NCBI GenBank assembly: GCA_900618425.1
Contig: UZAN01039454.1
Location: 28,891 to 92,890 of the forward strand
Reading direction: 5' to 3'
Origin: Echinostoma caproni
Taxonomy: Eukaryota > Platyhelminthes > Trematoda > Plagiorchiida > Echinostomatidae
Length of the DNA: 64,000 bases
In this document: one piece after another, positions 25,546 through 38,395 of the stretch
Layout: the number at the start of each line of letters is the position of its first letter
Position numbering within the stretch: position 1 is the stretch's first letter
Notes under the pieces: model-generated
Seen by the model: only the letters and a program-made list of their open reading frames with translations
The model's database searches: none
Told to the model about the DNA's origin: nothing
Made by a program: the position numbers and the translations under genes

Positions 25546-25995
25546 AGGTGCTCCAGAAACCAACGATTGACTGGTTGGACGTGCGATTTGGCTGGGAGAT
25601 TGAGCATGAAAAATGATCAATGGCAATCAGTTTGCCAAAAGGTTCCATCAGTGGATTTTCGCAATAGGTCACACGAAGAATCACGTTATCAAACGCCTTA
25701 GTTCTTTTTCCCCAAACAGAGAAAACAGTTGTAACAAAGGGAGTGTTTAGTGAATGATACAATGTTTGGATCCTGCAAGTAGAAAATGTTCAAACTGCCT
25801 ATGCCGCATTGGTAAACGTAACATCTGAGTGCTTTGGTTCAAAAATTGAAAGCATTACGACAGAAGCGATGACAGAGAGTGCGTGTATGAGTTGTTAGAG
25901 TTAACCAAAAACTGGCACAGGTTTTGCGAATTATGTTTGAACACCATAATCCACGCTAGCTGCCATATACTGGCGAATCAGTTTCACAATAGTCG

Positions 25996-26003
25996 TATAA
26001 AAG
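25996..26003 (+). promoter_or_regulatory. Candidate TATA box of the death-domain gene
   Basis: TATAAAAG lies 188 bp upstream of the first ATG of the central gene. The position is plausible for a short 5' UTR, but nothing else supports it. Confidence 0.25.
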
Positions 26004-26190
26004 TAAGAGAATACTGGATTTAACATTCGATTCTTCAAAAATATCCAAAATTACTGCTCATATTTATTTTCCCTTTTTCCCGAACCTTCCTGATGTGATT
26101 TCGCCTTAGGCAATGTGCTCGACACACTGCTAGTGAACAATTTCAAACCATCGATTTGTCTGTTCTGAATACCACAAAACCTACGGGAAT

Positions 26191-26603
26191 ATGATCGCGA
26201 TCTCGGAGGAAGAGTACGACGAGGGTACTGTGGCTCAGGCAACCGATTGTGCCTCCACACTTCCAGCGAGGATTATCAACATGTGCGACGGTGCTCGTGT
26301 GGATAGTCTGGACACAGTTCATTGCACCATCCAGAAAATTACAAGTCTGATCAATTTATGCCTGGATAACTTGGAATCAACATACATCGGACCAGACCAT
26401 CAAGATCAACGCGAGTATATCCTGGACGCAATGAACCACTTGCGTCGATTGTCAATGAACATCCCTAAACAAGACCAGAGTCCGGCATCTGACACTGTCG
26501 ATGTTCTCTTTGGTGGATTTGTTTTAAAGAGCAGCTCGGAAGTTGAGGCGTTGTGCTTTGAGGCTGCCAGTGCGGGGTCTCATGCACTGGACATTGCAGA
26601 TAG
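26191..26603 (+). CDS. Coiled-coil/death-domain protein, exon 1 (start codon)
   Basis: This exon encodes residues 1-137 and two bases of codon 138. ATG at 26191 is chosen because the frame is closed by TGA at 26134-26136 and no acceptor of quality lies between. The N-terminus is acidic (MIAISEEEYDEGT). It is followed by helical sequence with regularly spaced hydrophobic residues (for example IQKITSLINLCLDNLES and AMNHLRRLSMNI). The exon ends at GATAG|GTAAGC (26603/26604), a strong donor. Adding the first base of exon 2 gives an Arg codon and an uninterrupted frame. No known domain is recognised here. An untranslated or short upstream exon cannot be excluded. Confidence 0.8.
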
Positions 26604-29600
26604 GTAAGCAATAAAGATTCTTGTTTTTTCTCAGTCTCATTACTTGATAATACGATTGGAACGTCTAGTGAATGCAACATTTTATTTCAGCCTAACTAAC
26701 AAGAATACTTTTATGTGAATCATATAGGAAATCAAACAAAATTCACGTTCACAGAATGAAAGCACTGTGTCCGAGTTTAGAAACGAAGTGTGCATTTTTA
26801 ATCATCCATTCTGGTCAATGAGCTCATCTGTAAAGGCATATGGAAAAAAAATCAATTTCATCTACAAAAGGGTTTTTTGTTTATACTCAACAACTTTTAG
26901 TTCTGATCTGTATCGGTTTGAGAATACCCCTCAATGATAATCCTTTGTGATAGTAAATTTATTGCTTTACAACCCCTGAATGGTGACTCTAACCATTCTT
27001 GATGTTTACGAATAGGAGGGTTTTAAAGTATTCGAGCCCAGGTGTTAATTTCAAGGATCCCTTTTAGAAAACAAGTGAAACCTATTTAGTCATTATATCT
27101 TTATATCATTTATGCACCTGTGATAAGTTACTGAACGTTTTCGGGCAAGATTCTCAAGCAAGCCGCATTATTTCTCTGAAGACTACAAAGGTGATTAAAA
27201 CGGTCATTTCTAGCAGTTGTTGCGTTGTGCACATCCGTAAGCTTAGGTGGTTCAGCTTTAATTTGCATTATATCAAAGTACAAGAATTGGTTTAGTGGCA
27301 AACATGTACAAGTTTTAATGGATATATTTTTGGTATGAGTTTGACGTTATTTTGATAAACTCTTTAAAGGGGTTTATTTTTACCACCGCTGCTGAAACTC
27401 GGTGAATAAGCATATATCTTAAATATCCGAAACAGTGGATACTTAGTTTATATCGTGAGAAGTGTTGCTCCTGAACAATAGTTGAAAAGTAAATTAAATG
27501 ATAAAGTTGTCCAAAACAAAATTTGGAACAAGCAAGAAACGAGCAATGTGATCATAGGGATAATTTGAACATACATTCCGGAACGTAATAGAGTACAGCT
27601 TTCTATCAGAAACGGCCCCGAGATTAATTGCTCTGGAAACTTGGGTGAAATCAGTTTCCTATTATGCATGTGTTATTGGCAAACTTAACAGTTCAACTAC
27701 TTCTGAAAGAACGCGTCTTTTAAAGTTAATCCATAATAGATTTGACTGTATCATATGAGGAACAACTGACAGGCAGAAATTCTCATTTCGCTTACCAAGC
27801 AGAATTCAAAAATTGTTCGAGACCACGGAGCTCTGAAAGTGAATACACTGAAAGGAAGAGCACTTTTAACCCGATTTTAGTAAAGTGTAAAAAAGGTTTA
27901 GAAGATTTTAAGTGTGCTTGTTGTATATTTGACTGAATTCTGAAGCAACACCCTTTTGAAATTGCTCTTATTGATTGTTAGTCTATTCAGCATTAAACAC
28001 TCTCAATGAATCCTAAAACCAAGGCCAATTCCCATTAAAATCAAAGTACACCCGACAATTGTGGGAATGTGTGATCATTATCTATAATACTAAAATGCCT
28101 CACTAATATAATATACTTGTATCTGAATAGCTTCAAAATTGTGCTCGTTTCGATCCTAATTTATTGAAACGCTATAGCTTTTGAGTTTGAAAAGTTGACA
28201 CGGACAAAGGTTTGTACTTTCCTAAGTGTATTTTCTTTTCTATATAACAAATATGTGATCAACGTGAGAAGGAGACCGCCGGCACCAAGCCTCAATCCTC
28301 ATTATTCTACATTACTTGGTGACCAGTAACTCAAATAATTAATGACTATTGCAAGACTATGAAGTGGTCAGTCGCTCACTCTACTGGCTCCATATCTGCC
28401 TCCGTAAACGAATGTGAGCCTAGACATCTGAGTAACCATCGGTCGATTGTCATAGCCAAACAAGATTACCTAGAGACAATCACTGAGGAAACGCGATGCC
28501 ACGCGAGCGAATGATTAGTGTCACACATAGGCAACAAGTGGGATATCAGAAGTTAAAATATCGGATAGGGTGTTCATAAAAGCTGAAAGGGTTAGGTTAG
28601 TAGAGTGCACTAAAATATTTCTGAGAAACCATCTCCCTGTTTATCTCTAGGTCATTTTGGACAACCTGAGGTTGCTTTCTTTAGATGTGTCACCGCTGCG
28701 TAAAAATTCGTTCATTAAATTTGCTATACACTACCGAGGAGGTTTTATTAGTCTGCTTGGAAAACCAAAGGGGGGGGGACGCGGAGAAACGGAAAATCGG
28801 CTGTTATTATTGACAAAACATATCTCCAAACGAACTATCAGCCTCGTTCAAATGCTCGGTATGTCTTTCAAGCCAAGAATAGCCAGGATACTGAGTCAGC
28901 ACTACTGAAGTCATTACAGATGATACACAGCGAGAGGTCAAAACAACTTGCTAAAACTACAGAAGTAATATCTAAAAACTGGAGGACCTATTCTGGGGGA
29001 AGACAAAAGAAAACAATAAATGTTGGCTTAGATGACCGACCGGTAGTTACCCAGGTTTCTGCTCTCGTATTCGTGTACAGAGGCACATAAGTGACCAGTA
29101 GAGTGAGCAAATGACCGCGTCACAATCTTGCAATAATTGTTACTTATGTAAGTTACCAGTCAGCAACTCATGTAGAACAGAGAATTCGACTTCTGGTGTA
29201 ATTGTACTTGTTAAACTGGTTTTACTTCGAATGCTAAATATTCACATTTTGGTATGCATAAAGTATATACCTTATTAAACATAAAGAAGTATCAATTTTC
29301 GTCCAACAGAAAATTCGAATGATTCGCATGGACTTATTCGAACTCGACAAATTTTGATTAGGTTATTACGTTGTCTACGAAAAGGTGCATTTCAGTTGAT
29401 TGAATTGTTAATTAATCTGTTTCTCATGTTTGACCATTTGTAATCCCAAAACTTCTTTGATACCTTGGACATTGAAATTAGAACATTCAATTTAATAGAA
29501 TAATTCTTGGTTCAATATTTGATGCATTTTGTTAACCAAAAAGGCTGACTGAGCTTCTGAATGAAGAAAATGTATTGGAGGAATTTAAATCACATCATTG

Positions 29601-29751
29601 TTGTTGTGAAAGTGATCAACTGGCTGAGATTCCATTTTTGGTATGAAACAAATAGACTTTAGAATTGATGGTTGTTACTGAGATTAAGTTGAAGACTAAA
29701 CAATTAGAAGGTATTCCACCTTGATTTTGAGTTACTTTTGGTTGTAAATAG
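26604..29751 (+). other. Intron 1 of the death-domain gene
   Basis: The intron runs from the donor GTAAGC to the acceptor TTGTAAATAG. I see no exon in it. A poly-G tract (9 G) is at 28771-28779, and the open frames at 27742-27936 and 28657-28908 lack splice support. Confidence 0.7.
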
Positions 29752-30214
29752 GGATGCATTTCAGTTGAAGATAATAAAAGGGTTTGCAAGATATGTGTAT
29801 TCCGATTATTTAAAATCTTTGCAACCGGACAACACTCCAGAATTTCAAGTTCCTCAGGATATACACTTATTTTCTTTCCTCTCCGTCCAACCCAGTCTTG
29901 ATTCAGTTCGCAAGCTGAACACTCACATTACGCAGTTCATGCTTCACCGTCTCCGTCCCATTTTTGATGCCGTTGAACTTGTGGTTCGGTACGCGAAAAA
30001 ATATTGCCAAAGCTTTTGGAACCTGAGTACGGACGTGCAACTGATGATTCCCATGCAACAGAGAAAAGTCCCGGTTGAAAAGATGAGCGGTAGACGTTCT
30101 AGTCAACCCGTGTCGGGCAAAAGAAGACGCACAGCGAGAAAAAGGGAATGGAATCTATTGCAGATTCCAACGAGCTATGAGCAATATCGTGTGGAACTTG
30201 TGATGGAATTTGAA
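29752..30214 (+). CDS. Coiled-coil/death-domain protein, exon 2
   Basis: This exon completes codon 138 and encodes residues 139-292. It continues the helical region (FARYVYSDYLKSLQ, then a stretch with LHRLRPIFDAVELVVRYAKK). A strongly basic patch follows at about residues 259-270 (SGKRRRTARKRE) that could act as a nuclear localisation signal. The donor is GAA|GTATGT in phase 0. A second possible acceptor at CAG 29762-29764 would drop four residues but would not fit exon 1's two leftover bases, so 29752 is preferred. The last helix (ELVMEFE) runs directly into exon 3. Confidence 0.85.
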
Positions 30215-31511
30215 GTATGTTTTGCATTAAGTGCAAAAATTCAAAAATGACCATGAAATCACAGTGATAGTCAGAAATTATTTTTTTATTAAAGCTTTCC
30301 CAGTAGTTCAACTGATAAGAAATATGTATACTTTAGAGCATCGACTTCATTAAATTAGATTGTCCGGTTTCTATTGAGGTTCTAAAGTTCAGTGGGAGTA
30401 TGTCATCTCCACTTGCGTGTCTGGTAAACGGAGATTCAATGACCTTGATATATTGACTGATATCCGACAATAGCGATAATATGACCTATATTTTCCCCGT
30501 GGTCATTCCAACTCCAAGACTCCCGTGAATTACATGAGCATAACCTGATACCACACTTTTAATATTAAAGTGACTTGGTTGATGTAATTTTATGCCTTTA
30601 GCATACTACAGTTTGTGGTTCCGCACTATGCACTTGCTAAATTTGTTATTGCATGTACGGGGTCTCACTTGCTGCGCTGGGGCCGAATACGTTCACTGAT
30701 ACACAGTTCAAATTTTAAACTAGATTCCAATTGTTCATTTTCTCTCTGGCCGTATATTGTTATCCGCAACTCCTTTAGTACATCATTTTATGCCCGGGGT
30801 TCACTGTGCTTAACTAAGAGAAGTTTAATTTCCATTTCCTCGGTACTTAAAACATTCTAAAGCGGAAGGTATGCGGAGAATTTGATAACTGTTTTCATGA
30901 TTCAGTCCATTCCTACACGCAAAAATAACCACATTTTCAAGTGATTTTCGGACGGACAAAATTAAATCTTAGTAGTGATCTGTCCATGAACAATCAACTA
31001 CAGTAAACAAGCGTAGTATCGACGTAATTAAGTCCTCAAAACCCGTTCAGGGTATAGGGGGCAATTTGTGTGTACAGCTGTCAGCCATGTATCTTCGAAA
31101 GTCAAAAGTTAAAGCTTTTCTAACGCTTATTTTGACCTTCCACTGCGATCTATTGGACATCAATAGTTTATGTCGAAGTCATTAATAGTACGCATGAAGC
31201 AGAGCGTCACTATTAGAACTGAATGTTGCTTAGAAGAGGTGAGATTTTATAGAGTTTGCATAAATCAAACGTAAATATAGTTGCTTAAATATGAAACTTT
31301 CCCACGCTTGGTAATTTGATAGCGCTTTTGTCGTTTTGTTGTTTGTCCCACGGATTCTTTTAGTGTGTTCTGACGGTTACATCATTCTTTAGCAGTGTGT
31401 ATCAGGACAAGGTTGGCATTATTTCTGTTGGTATTCATCTCACTTTTGTTCAAAAGCGATTGCATGCACACACGTATTTGTCTGTTACTTTCAGTGTGAA
31501 ATTCTTTTCAG
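30215..31511 (+). other. Intron 2 of the death-domain gene
   Basis: The intron has the donor GTATGT and the pyrimidine-rich acceptor AATTCTTTTCAG. No other exon is seen. Confidence 0.75.
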
Positions 31512-31622
31512 GACTGTTTCAAGAAACTGAGAAACCGTTCACTGAACCTGAGAGAACGAGGAGTGGAATTAAATGATTGCGGTCCTTCCGTTCAAGCTCT
31601 TGCTTCTCAAACTCGTAGCAAG
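31512..31622 (+). CDS. Coiled-coil/death-domain protein, exon 3
   Basis: This is a 37-codon exon, phase 0 at both ends, bounded by TTTTCAG and AAG|GTACGT. It encodes residues 293-329 (DCFKKLRNRSLNLRERGVEL and following), which extends the helix that ends exon 2. Both splice sites are strong and the frame has no alternative. The exon that follows in the mature mRNA may be the one cut by the nearby gap. Confidence 0.8.
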
Positions 31623-33655
31623 GTACGTTTTCACGCAGTTTTGACTGCTTTAAGAACCAGTAGGTGAAGCTTCTTTTGACAGTGTTGTATTTAATTTTTA
31701 TTTACAAATAAATACCCCTATCACTAATGGAGTATCCTACTTCTGTGGCAGTGGTATTCGTGATGCACAGCGATGAATTAATCTATCAAGCCACCACTAG
31801 AAATTGTCAAGAATTATGATAAAAGACTGAAGAATACCTTAATCGCTGTTCAAGGTTTATATATGAGTAATTCCACAACTCTATAATTTCCGCAACGTTC
31901 GTCGCAAAGCTGTAACTTTGGTGGTGAACTACCGTTGATGGTTTTGTTGCGTGCTGCAGCGTAGATAGAAGCAGCAAGCGCTGTTCGAGACATTTTTAAA
32001 GCTACTTGGATTCATACGCTGGGCTCAATGCCAACGAAACAATCCAACTTTCTTTGCTGCTACTCGACTTAAACTATGCGCCGAAATCTTTTTGATGTTT
32101 TATTAAGTTTGGGTATGGTGACATAACAAAACGCTTATTTCAACTAGCCACAAAACTTATGGTTAACTTTCGAAGATCATTTTTTCATTTTTTGGAACAT
32201 ATTTTCAGTTTATTAAAGATGAGATTTTTCGTAAGTAGTTTGTAGCTGCATAATTTATCTAATTATTTAGGCCAAACGTTTTAATAATCGGCTCAGTTTC
32301 TTTGCATCGCATGAAATAAGATGAGATTTTAGCAATTCGTGTATCTACCAGAATAAACACCCCAGGGAACACAAAACATGCACAGAATAAACCTCCATAT
32401 AGCTTTACACAAAGCAGTTTTTACCTCTGAGCTCTAACGTTCATGGCACTCGAACTCGAGAAGATTCAAACGGTTAAACAAGAGAGCCATCAGCCCTGAA
32501 GTTGGACGTGAAGTCGGGAATAAACGCTTTTCACCCAAAACCATCAATAAACAGATATGGTACCGGGTGACGAAATGTATCTCCGTTTCGTTTCACACGA
32601 GTTCGAACAGTACTTGAACAAAGAGCCAACTGATGTGGAAGACAAAGATGATTGCAGGAAAAGTAGGATTGTAGCAAACAAGTATAAACAAGTAAGTTTA
32701 TAGAGAGTATAATGACGTTTGAGAAGTTTATACCTCAGTTAGTTGCGCACAGAGAGTCCCTCTTGCATAGTGTAATACGACCGATCTAAAATCAGAGCAG
32801 ATGAAGTTGATAAGTTCGTTCGCCATATACTAATAAATGGTTAGTAAAGAAGTTCTTTTAAATACCTTGTTTCATTTGCTGAACTTAGTGCCAATGGACC
32901 GAAGGTCGACAAAGTTGAACCAAAAAACAAGTTTTCATACAATTTTATTTGCAGAAAATACGCCAATTTTCGGTGCACTATGGAAAAGAGTTGAAGTTTA
33001 CTCATTCCAAAGATGGTGGCATTGAGATTTGAGCTCAGGGAGGAGTCATATCATATAATATTTCGATGATATTTATCACGGTTACTACATAAATAATGAA
33101 ATATGAACTTCTAGTTATCCTGTGTGTACCGCTAAGTGTCCAGGAAATTGAGTGTCAATTATACTGATAGAAGAAGTCCTTGATAAGTTTTATCGAATCA
33201 CGCTACTTTGATCACACCGTTGGGAGCTTCATTTATGCCCAGTATGTTGGATGAAACAATGTGTGATAAATAACAAAAGGCCTCGGACAACCGCTTCAAC
33301 AATGTGTATAAATTGAATTCAACCTGAATGCATTGGTTACAAATTCTAGTTACGAAACAGTCAGTAGGAAGTACCAATAAGTCGAAAGTAAAACAGAATA
33401 GCTGTGCGGCACTAATTCCAAGCCTTTACAAAAAACACCATTCGGAAGAAAACTAAAGAAATTACAATGCGGGTGTTAAAATTGCGTACTTAGCGGATTT
33501 TGCGTATCGTTAGGCGATAAATAAAGTGTGACCCGCAGAAAATAATCGGAATAAGCAATGGAAAGCACAGTTGTGAATTTTTCCAAGCGCACCAATTTTA
33601 AACCCCTTATTGCTCATTCTGCCTCAGCAGACTTTTTTCCTTTTCTTTTTCATAG

Positions 33656-33717
33656 GCTGTTCCATTTCTGCTGATTGTTCCCGATACAATAGACAAATTG
33701 CGGAACGTTTGCTCTCA
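33656..33717 (+). CDS. Candidate exon of the death-domain gene, cut by assembly gap
   Basis: A very strong acceptor (TTCCTTTTCTTTTTCATAG) ends at 33655, and an open sequence then runs into the N run. Two frames stay open. Phase 0 reads AVPFLLIVPDTIDKLRNVCS and fits the phase of the neighbouring exons. The other reads CSISADCSRYNRQIAERLLS, which looks more protein-like but needs another exon in the gap to restore phase. Part of the protein is therefore probably missing from the 811-codon model. Confidence 0.4.
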
Positions 33718-34511
33718 NNNNNNNNNNNNNNNNNNNNNNNNNNNNNNNNNNNNNNNNNNNNNNNNNNNNNNNNNNNNNNNNNNNNNNNNNNNNNNNNNNN
33801 NNNNNNNNNNNNNNNNNNNNNNNNNNNNNNNNNNNNNNNNNNNNNNNNNNNNNNNNNNNNNNNNNNNNNNNNNNNNNNNNNNNNNNNNNNNNNNNNNNNN
33901 NNNNNNNNNNNNNNNNNNNNNNNNNNNNNNNNNNNNNNNNNNNNNNNNNNNNNNNNNNNNNNNNNNNNNNNNNNNNNNNNNNNNNNNNNNNNNNNNNNNN
34001 NNNNNNNNNNNNNNNNNNNNNNNNNNNNNNNNNNNNNNNNNNNNNNNNNNNNNNNNNNNNNNNNNNNNNNNNNNNNNNNNNNNNNNNNNNNNNNNNNNNN
34101 NNNNNNNNNNNNNNNNNNNNNNNNNNNNNNNNNNNNNNNNNNNNNNNNNNNNNNNNNNNNNNNNNNNNNNNNNNNNNNNNNNNNNNNNNNNNNNNNNNNN
34201 NNNNNNNNNNNNNNNNNNNNNNNNNNNNNNNNNNNNNNNNNNNNNNNNNNNNNNNNNNNNNNNNNNNNNNNNNNNNNNNNNNNNNNNNNNNNNNNNNNNN
34301 NNNNNNNNNNNNNNNNNNNNNNNNNNNNNNNNNNNNNNNNNNNNNNNNNNNNNNNNNNNNNNNNNNNNNNNNNNNNNNNNNNNNNNNNNNNNNNNNNNNN
34401 NNNNNNNNNNNNNNNNNNNNNNNNNNNNNNNNNNNNNNNNNNNNNNNNNNNNNNNNNNNNNNNNNNNNNNNNNNNNNNNNNNNNNNNNNNNNNNNNNNNN
34501 NNNNNNNNNNN
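33718..34511. other. Assembly gap 2 (794 N)
   Basis: This is a run of N inside intron 3 of the death-domain gene. Confidence 0.99.
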
Positions 34512-35876
34512 TGTTTTTGGTGGCTGCATATTCAGACATGGCGTATAAAGTGATTGCAGACGTTCTTTCATTTTGATGTTTCCTTCAGAACTGAGCTGGA
34601 TTAAAGATCTTAGTTGCATGCCCCACAAGGGTTGTATATTTGAACTGTATTTAGCCCTCTCATAAACAGCAGAATGCTGTTAGTTTTTGCTTGGATCACA
34701 ATTAAAGCACTCCCATATATCAGACAGTTCCAGTTACACCGATGATATAAAATGACAATATAACGAAAACAAAAATAAGGTTGCTTAGAATAATTAGGCA
34801 TCGAGTTTTGATTACTTGTGGCACACCTGGTGAATAACTAATTGTACTGAGTTAGAAGATTCCTGATAATAAATCTGTTAAACAATGCCTATTACTTAGC
34901 TTTTATTCATTAGATCAGGAGCGATTTGAATTTAATTGCATTTGTTCGATCACTTCATGAGGAATGCACAAAAACAAGCTGGTGGTTGTGAACTTACTGG
35001 ATTTGAAAGATGGATTTATTCTCCACGCTGTTTTATGAACTTATTTATGTCCCGTAGATCATCTTGTGATCAGGATACATTGGCATTATCGTTTATTTGT
35101 GTTTTGAAGTGCAGGCGCATCCAAATACGACCGTGACGTGAATGTTGACTAAATGAATAAATAGATTGCTTGAATTTGTGAATAACCCAGTCGATGTACT
35201 CAGCTTTTCACGGTCAATCTGGTTAAACAATAAACACTAGAATTTATTCGGTGATTGTTGTCTCTATATTACAAACAGTCGACGTGTTTGGTAGCCTAAC
35301 ACCCACTTTTAGGACTCTATGTGGATATCTACGCTATCACTACCATATGACGGTATCGGTTTTCAAGTATCCCAACAACAGGAACAACAACACAAAACAA
35401 CAACAAAAACATCGTAAACAGCAACAATAACAACAGGCTTTGTTCATCACTGAAAAGACGCTTGTGCACCAAGGTAAATCACTAGTAAAACAAAGCTGGG
35501 CACAGTCATCACAGAAGCTAATGGTAAAATAGCGGTAGTATCATGCTCGTAATTCAGTCAGTCTTTGTGTATGAGGTGCAGATTTTGCAATGTGAAATTT
35601 TTATGAGTACTGCAATAGTGCTTGTATTTGATAAAACAATCAAACAAAGCAGAATAGACCATATACCATTCACAGAAGTATCACCATTAAATCCAACGGA
35701 AGTCAGTTTTTTGGCCTTCGGTTTATCGACTGAACAAATTTTATACCTAAAAAATATATCACTACATATCATGTCATTCAGTTCCATTTATTGGGATGAA
35801 TTGTTCTTTATTCGCATGGTGTGCCGATAATCACCATCCAAGCTCTCACATCGAGGTTTCGTCATCATACCTTTAG

Positions 35877-36071
35877 ATACATCTAATTCAATCCCAACAT
35901 AAGGCGTTTGAATTGGTCACACGACTACACTGTCAACAGGCACGTCTGAAGGTGCAGATTGACGAATTACGCCAACTGTTGAATCGAATGAAAACTCGAG
36001 GTGAACAGTTTGATCAAGAATTCAAAGGTATCGAACTGGAGTTGGATAAATTGGAGTTGCTGACACAAACG
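35877..36071 (+). CDS. Coiled-coil/death-domain protein, exon 4
   Basis: This is a 65-codon exon, phase 0 at both ends, between the acceptor CATCATACCTTTAG and the donor ACG|GTAAGA. It encodes residues 330-394. The sequence is a clear coiled coil with heptad-spaced Leu/Ile (LKVQIDELRQLLNRM, then FKGIELELDKLELL). Exon 5 continues the same coil. Confidence 0.85.
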
Positions 36072-37546
36072 GTAAGAAATTTACTCAATGGTAAGAAGTT
36101 GTCACGAGCTATACGGATATGGATGCGATTTTTGGATGATATAAATATGTTTGTTTATTATATTCTCAAGTTTCAGTTGGATATCGATATTAAGTTGATT
36201 TCAACGAGCTTCTTAGCGATTATTTGATTTCAGTGTTTGAATTCAAACCTCTCTTCGAAGATCGAGGTCTTAAAAAGTGGAGGTCGAATCGCAGTGAGAT
36301 CTTCGAAGAATCACATATACCTCAAATAACTAATCCAGAAGCAGTACTTTCCTTTTGAGAATTCAAATGAAACCGTTATACATTTATGTAAATCTGTTAT
36401 AACTTCAAGGGAATTCACCAATTCATTACCACTGGGAAACCCATAGATAGATCCGTGGTTTGGCCTTTANCTTTATACGAGCCCTGTTAGACTCCGTTCA
36501 TCATAACGCCCGTTCAGTCGAAATTAACTGATTTCACCTTGGATAAGCAGAAATTTGTTAGAGTGAGTAACCGAGGGAGGATGTAGATGTTGCTGGAGTG
36601 AGGTGAGGTCGGATCGTTGTGCTCTCTACGCCGCTGAACGTTCATCAAGGGAGTAGGCAAGAATGAACGAACCAGACGGTAATTGACCTTGATCAATCGC
36701 GTGAATACACGAGTTACGTGAAGATAGATCGACAACACGCTCATGCATGAGAGTTGAAATGAGTTGTTGTGTGAATGGGTCCAGTCGAGGCCCTCAAAAT
36801 TCCAGCGAGGGTGTTCCATTGAGGGCAAGAGCCCCTAGAATTTTAAAACCTCATTTCAACCAAAAGAAATAGCCTATATACTTTTGGCATTGAACCTAGT
36901 ATTTGATAATGGGAATTCACCTTATTCCCTCTGAATAGAAAAAACTAAACTGGAACGCGTTCACTGATTATCGGAGATAAGACTATTTAGAACTATGGAA
37001 CCCTGAATGACTTACGTATTCTGTCTACACTGTCAATACGAATGATTGTAGAAATTTTACCTCACCCGATTACACCTTCTAGAATCATATACTTTATAAA
37101 AACAGACTGATAGTGATAATGAGAACTCGCAGTGAGTCACCATATTACAAAATACGGTAAGTTTATACCTGGTGATTTGTGGGGAGGGAGTATTTGAAGT
37201 AAGCACAACATTCAATAAGAACTTTAGGGAAGGCATATTGGACTGTCACAGGTGGTGGAGTATTGCCAGTTTCAGTGCTAACCAATGTTGATCGGTTGAA
37301 GTAAACTACTCTTTAACCGGTAATACATGATTTGGTTGAAGCTATCAATATCTGTGTTGATCTCAAGCAGAGATTCGATAAATGAGCGCACAGCAAACAA
37401 ATGCACTCCATCCGACGAGTTGAACAGCCATACACTGCCCCGGTGAATTCACTTCCTGTGCCAAATCACTACTTGATCAGATTCGCAGAGACTTCATCAA
37501 GGGTTAATTCTCCGACTTATTATTGTTATTTGTTCTTTGTGGTTAG
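36072..37546 (+). other. Intron 4 of the death-domain gene
   Basis: A 12-bp inverted repeat (TCTTCGAAGATC type) lies at 36251-36309. The segment 36514-36840 has a 104-codon minus-strand frame and a composition shift, and may be a repeat 3' end. A single N is at 36470. Confidence 0.6.
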
Positions 37547-38067
37547 GCTCGCTTACGTTGTGAAAAACTCGAAGCCGATCAAATTCGTTCGCGGCAAGCT
37601 AAATCCAGACGTCTGGTTCGTGAAGCCCGTCGCAAACAGCGCGAAAGAGCACAACAAAACTGGACCAACTTGCGTGAATTGGTTCTCATAAAACCGAAAC
37701 AAGAAGAAGAAGAATCAGACCTGGATCCGGATGAGCAGATCCTAAAAGACAAACTGCCAAAATTGAACAGAGCTCCAAGGGTCGATCTGACTCGAAAAAG
37801 CACTTGGAGACCATTTTCCACCGAGTCCATTCAGTCAGATATTAGTACTCTGAGTGTCAACCTCAAAGAGATCCAGTCGTGGAAACAACGCCTGACTGAG
37901 TTGACGAATGTACGCATTCCTTTTGCTCAACGGAAAAAGAAGGAGGTATTACGAAGGATACAGTGGCTTGAGAGTAAGAAAAAGCAACTGCATATTTTGG
38001 AAACACTATTTCGAGATCGAGAAGAGAAGCAGTGCGCAAAAGCTCAGAATGATTTGAAACATTGCGA
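37547..38067 (+). CDS. Coiled-coil/death-domain protein, exon 5
   Basis: This is the largest exon of the gene (521 nt), between TTTGTGGTTAG and GCGA|GTAAGT. It encodes residues 395-567 and two bases of codon 568. Order of features: an Arg/Glu-rich charged coil (LRCEKLEADQIRSRQAKSRR), a Lys/Glu acidic linker (KPKQEEEESDLDPDEQ), a basic Ser/Thr segment, and a second coil with NLKEIQSWKQRLTEL and KKKEVLRRIQWLESKKKQL. The profile suggests a rod that oligomerises or binds a filament or complex. This follows from composition, not from a recognised family. Confidence 0.9.
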
Positions 38068-38352
38068 GTAAGTTCCTATGATTATTGGATATAACAGTAG
38101 CATACAGAACCTAATCCTTTTGCAATGTGTTCGTGGGAAAACCTAGTTGCAGTGTTATTGACCCAGCACTATTCTTCAAAGCTAAGTCGCTGCAGTGCTA
38201 GAGTGTGGTGGTTTTCTTTGTTGGGTGTTTTGGAACAGTAAGCCATCTCAGAAATTACCGTTGGTCATCAAAAATAACTCTTTTCATTTGTAGAATAAAC
38301 ACAAAGAATGCGTGTTCAATATCCTGTATAACGGATCAAATGATAATGCGAC

Positions 38353-38361
38353 TATATATAN

Positions 38362-38393
<32 letters not shown>
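38353..38393 (+). repeat. (TA)n microsatellite
   Basis: An almost pure TA run with one N lies immediately left of the first copy of the local direct repeat. Confidence 0.9.

Positions 38394-38395
<2 letters not shown>

Larger units (their letters stand above)
31623..35876 (+). other. Intron 3 region, interrupted by an assembly gap
   Basis: The stretch contains the gap at 33718-34511 and a candidate exon running into it. A CAA-rich low-complexity run lies at about 35371-35438. A 95-codon plus-strand frame (35543-35830) is AT-rich and lacks splice support. Confidence 0.6.

Noticed and set aside
25279..25701. 140-codon frame with a poly-Thr stretch
   Set aside because: It lies mostly inside the LTR-like repeat, and the Thr run is the ACT microsatellite. 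The frame is not kept open by protein selection.
33610..34628. Frames of 270-330 codons across the second N run
   Set aside because: Artefacts of the N run. Only the 62 bases left of it carry coding information.
36514..36828. 104-codon minus-strand frame in intron 4
   Set aside because: It has no motif and no splice logic, and its composition suggests a repeat 3' end.
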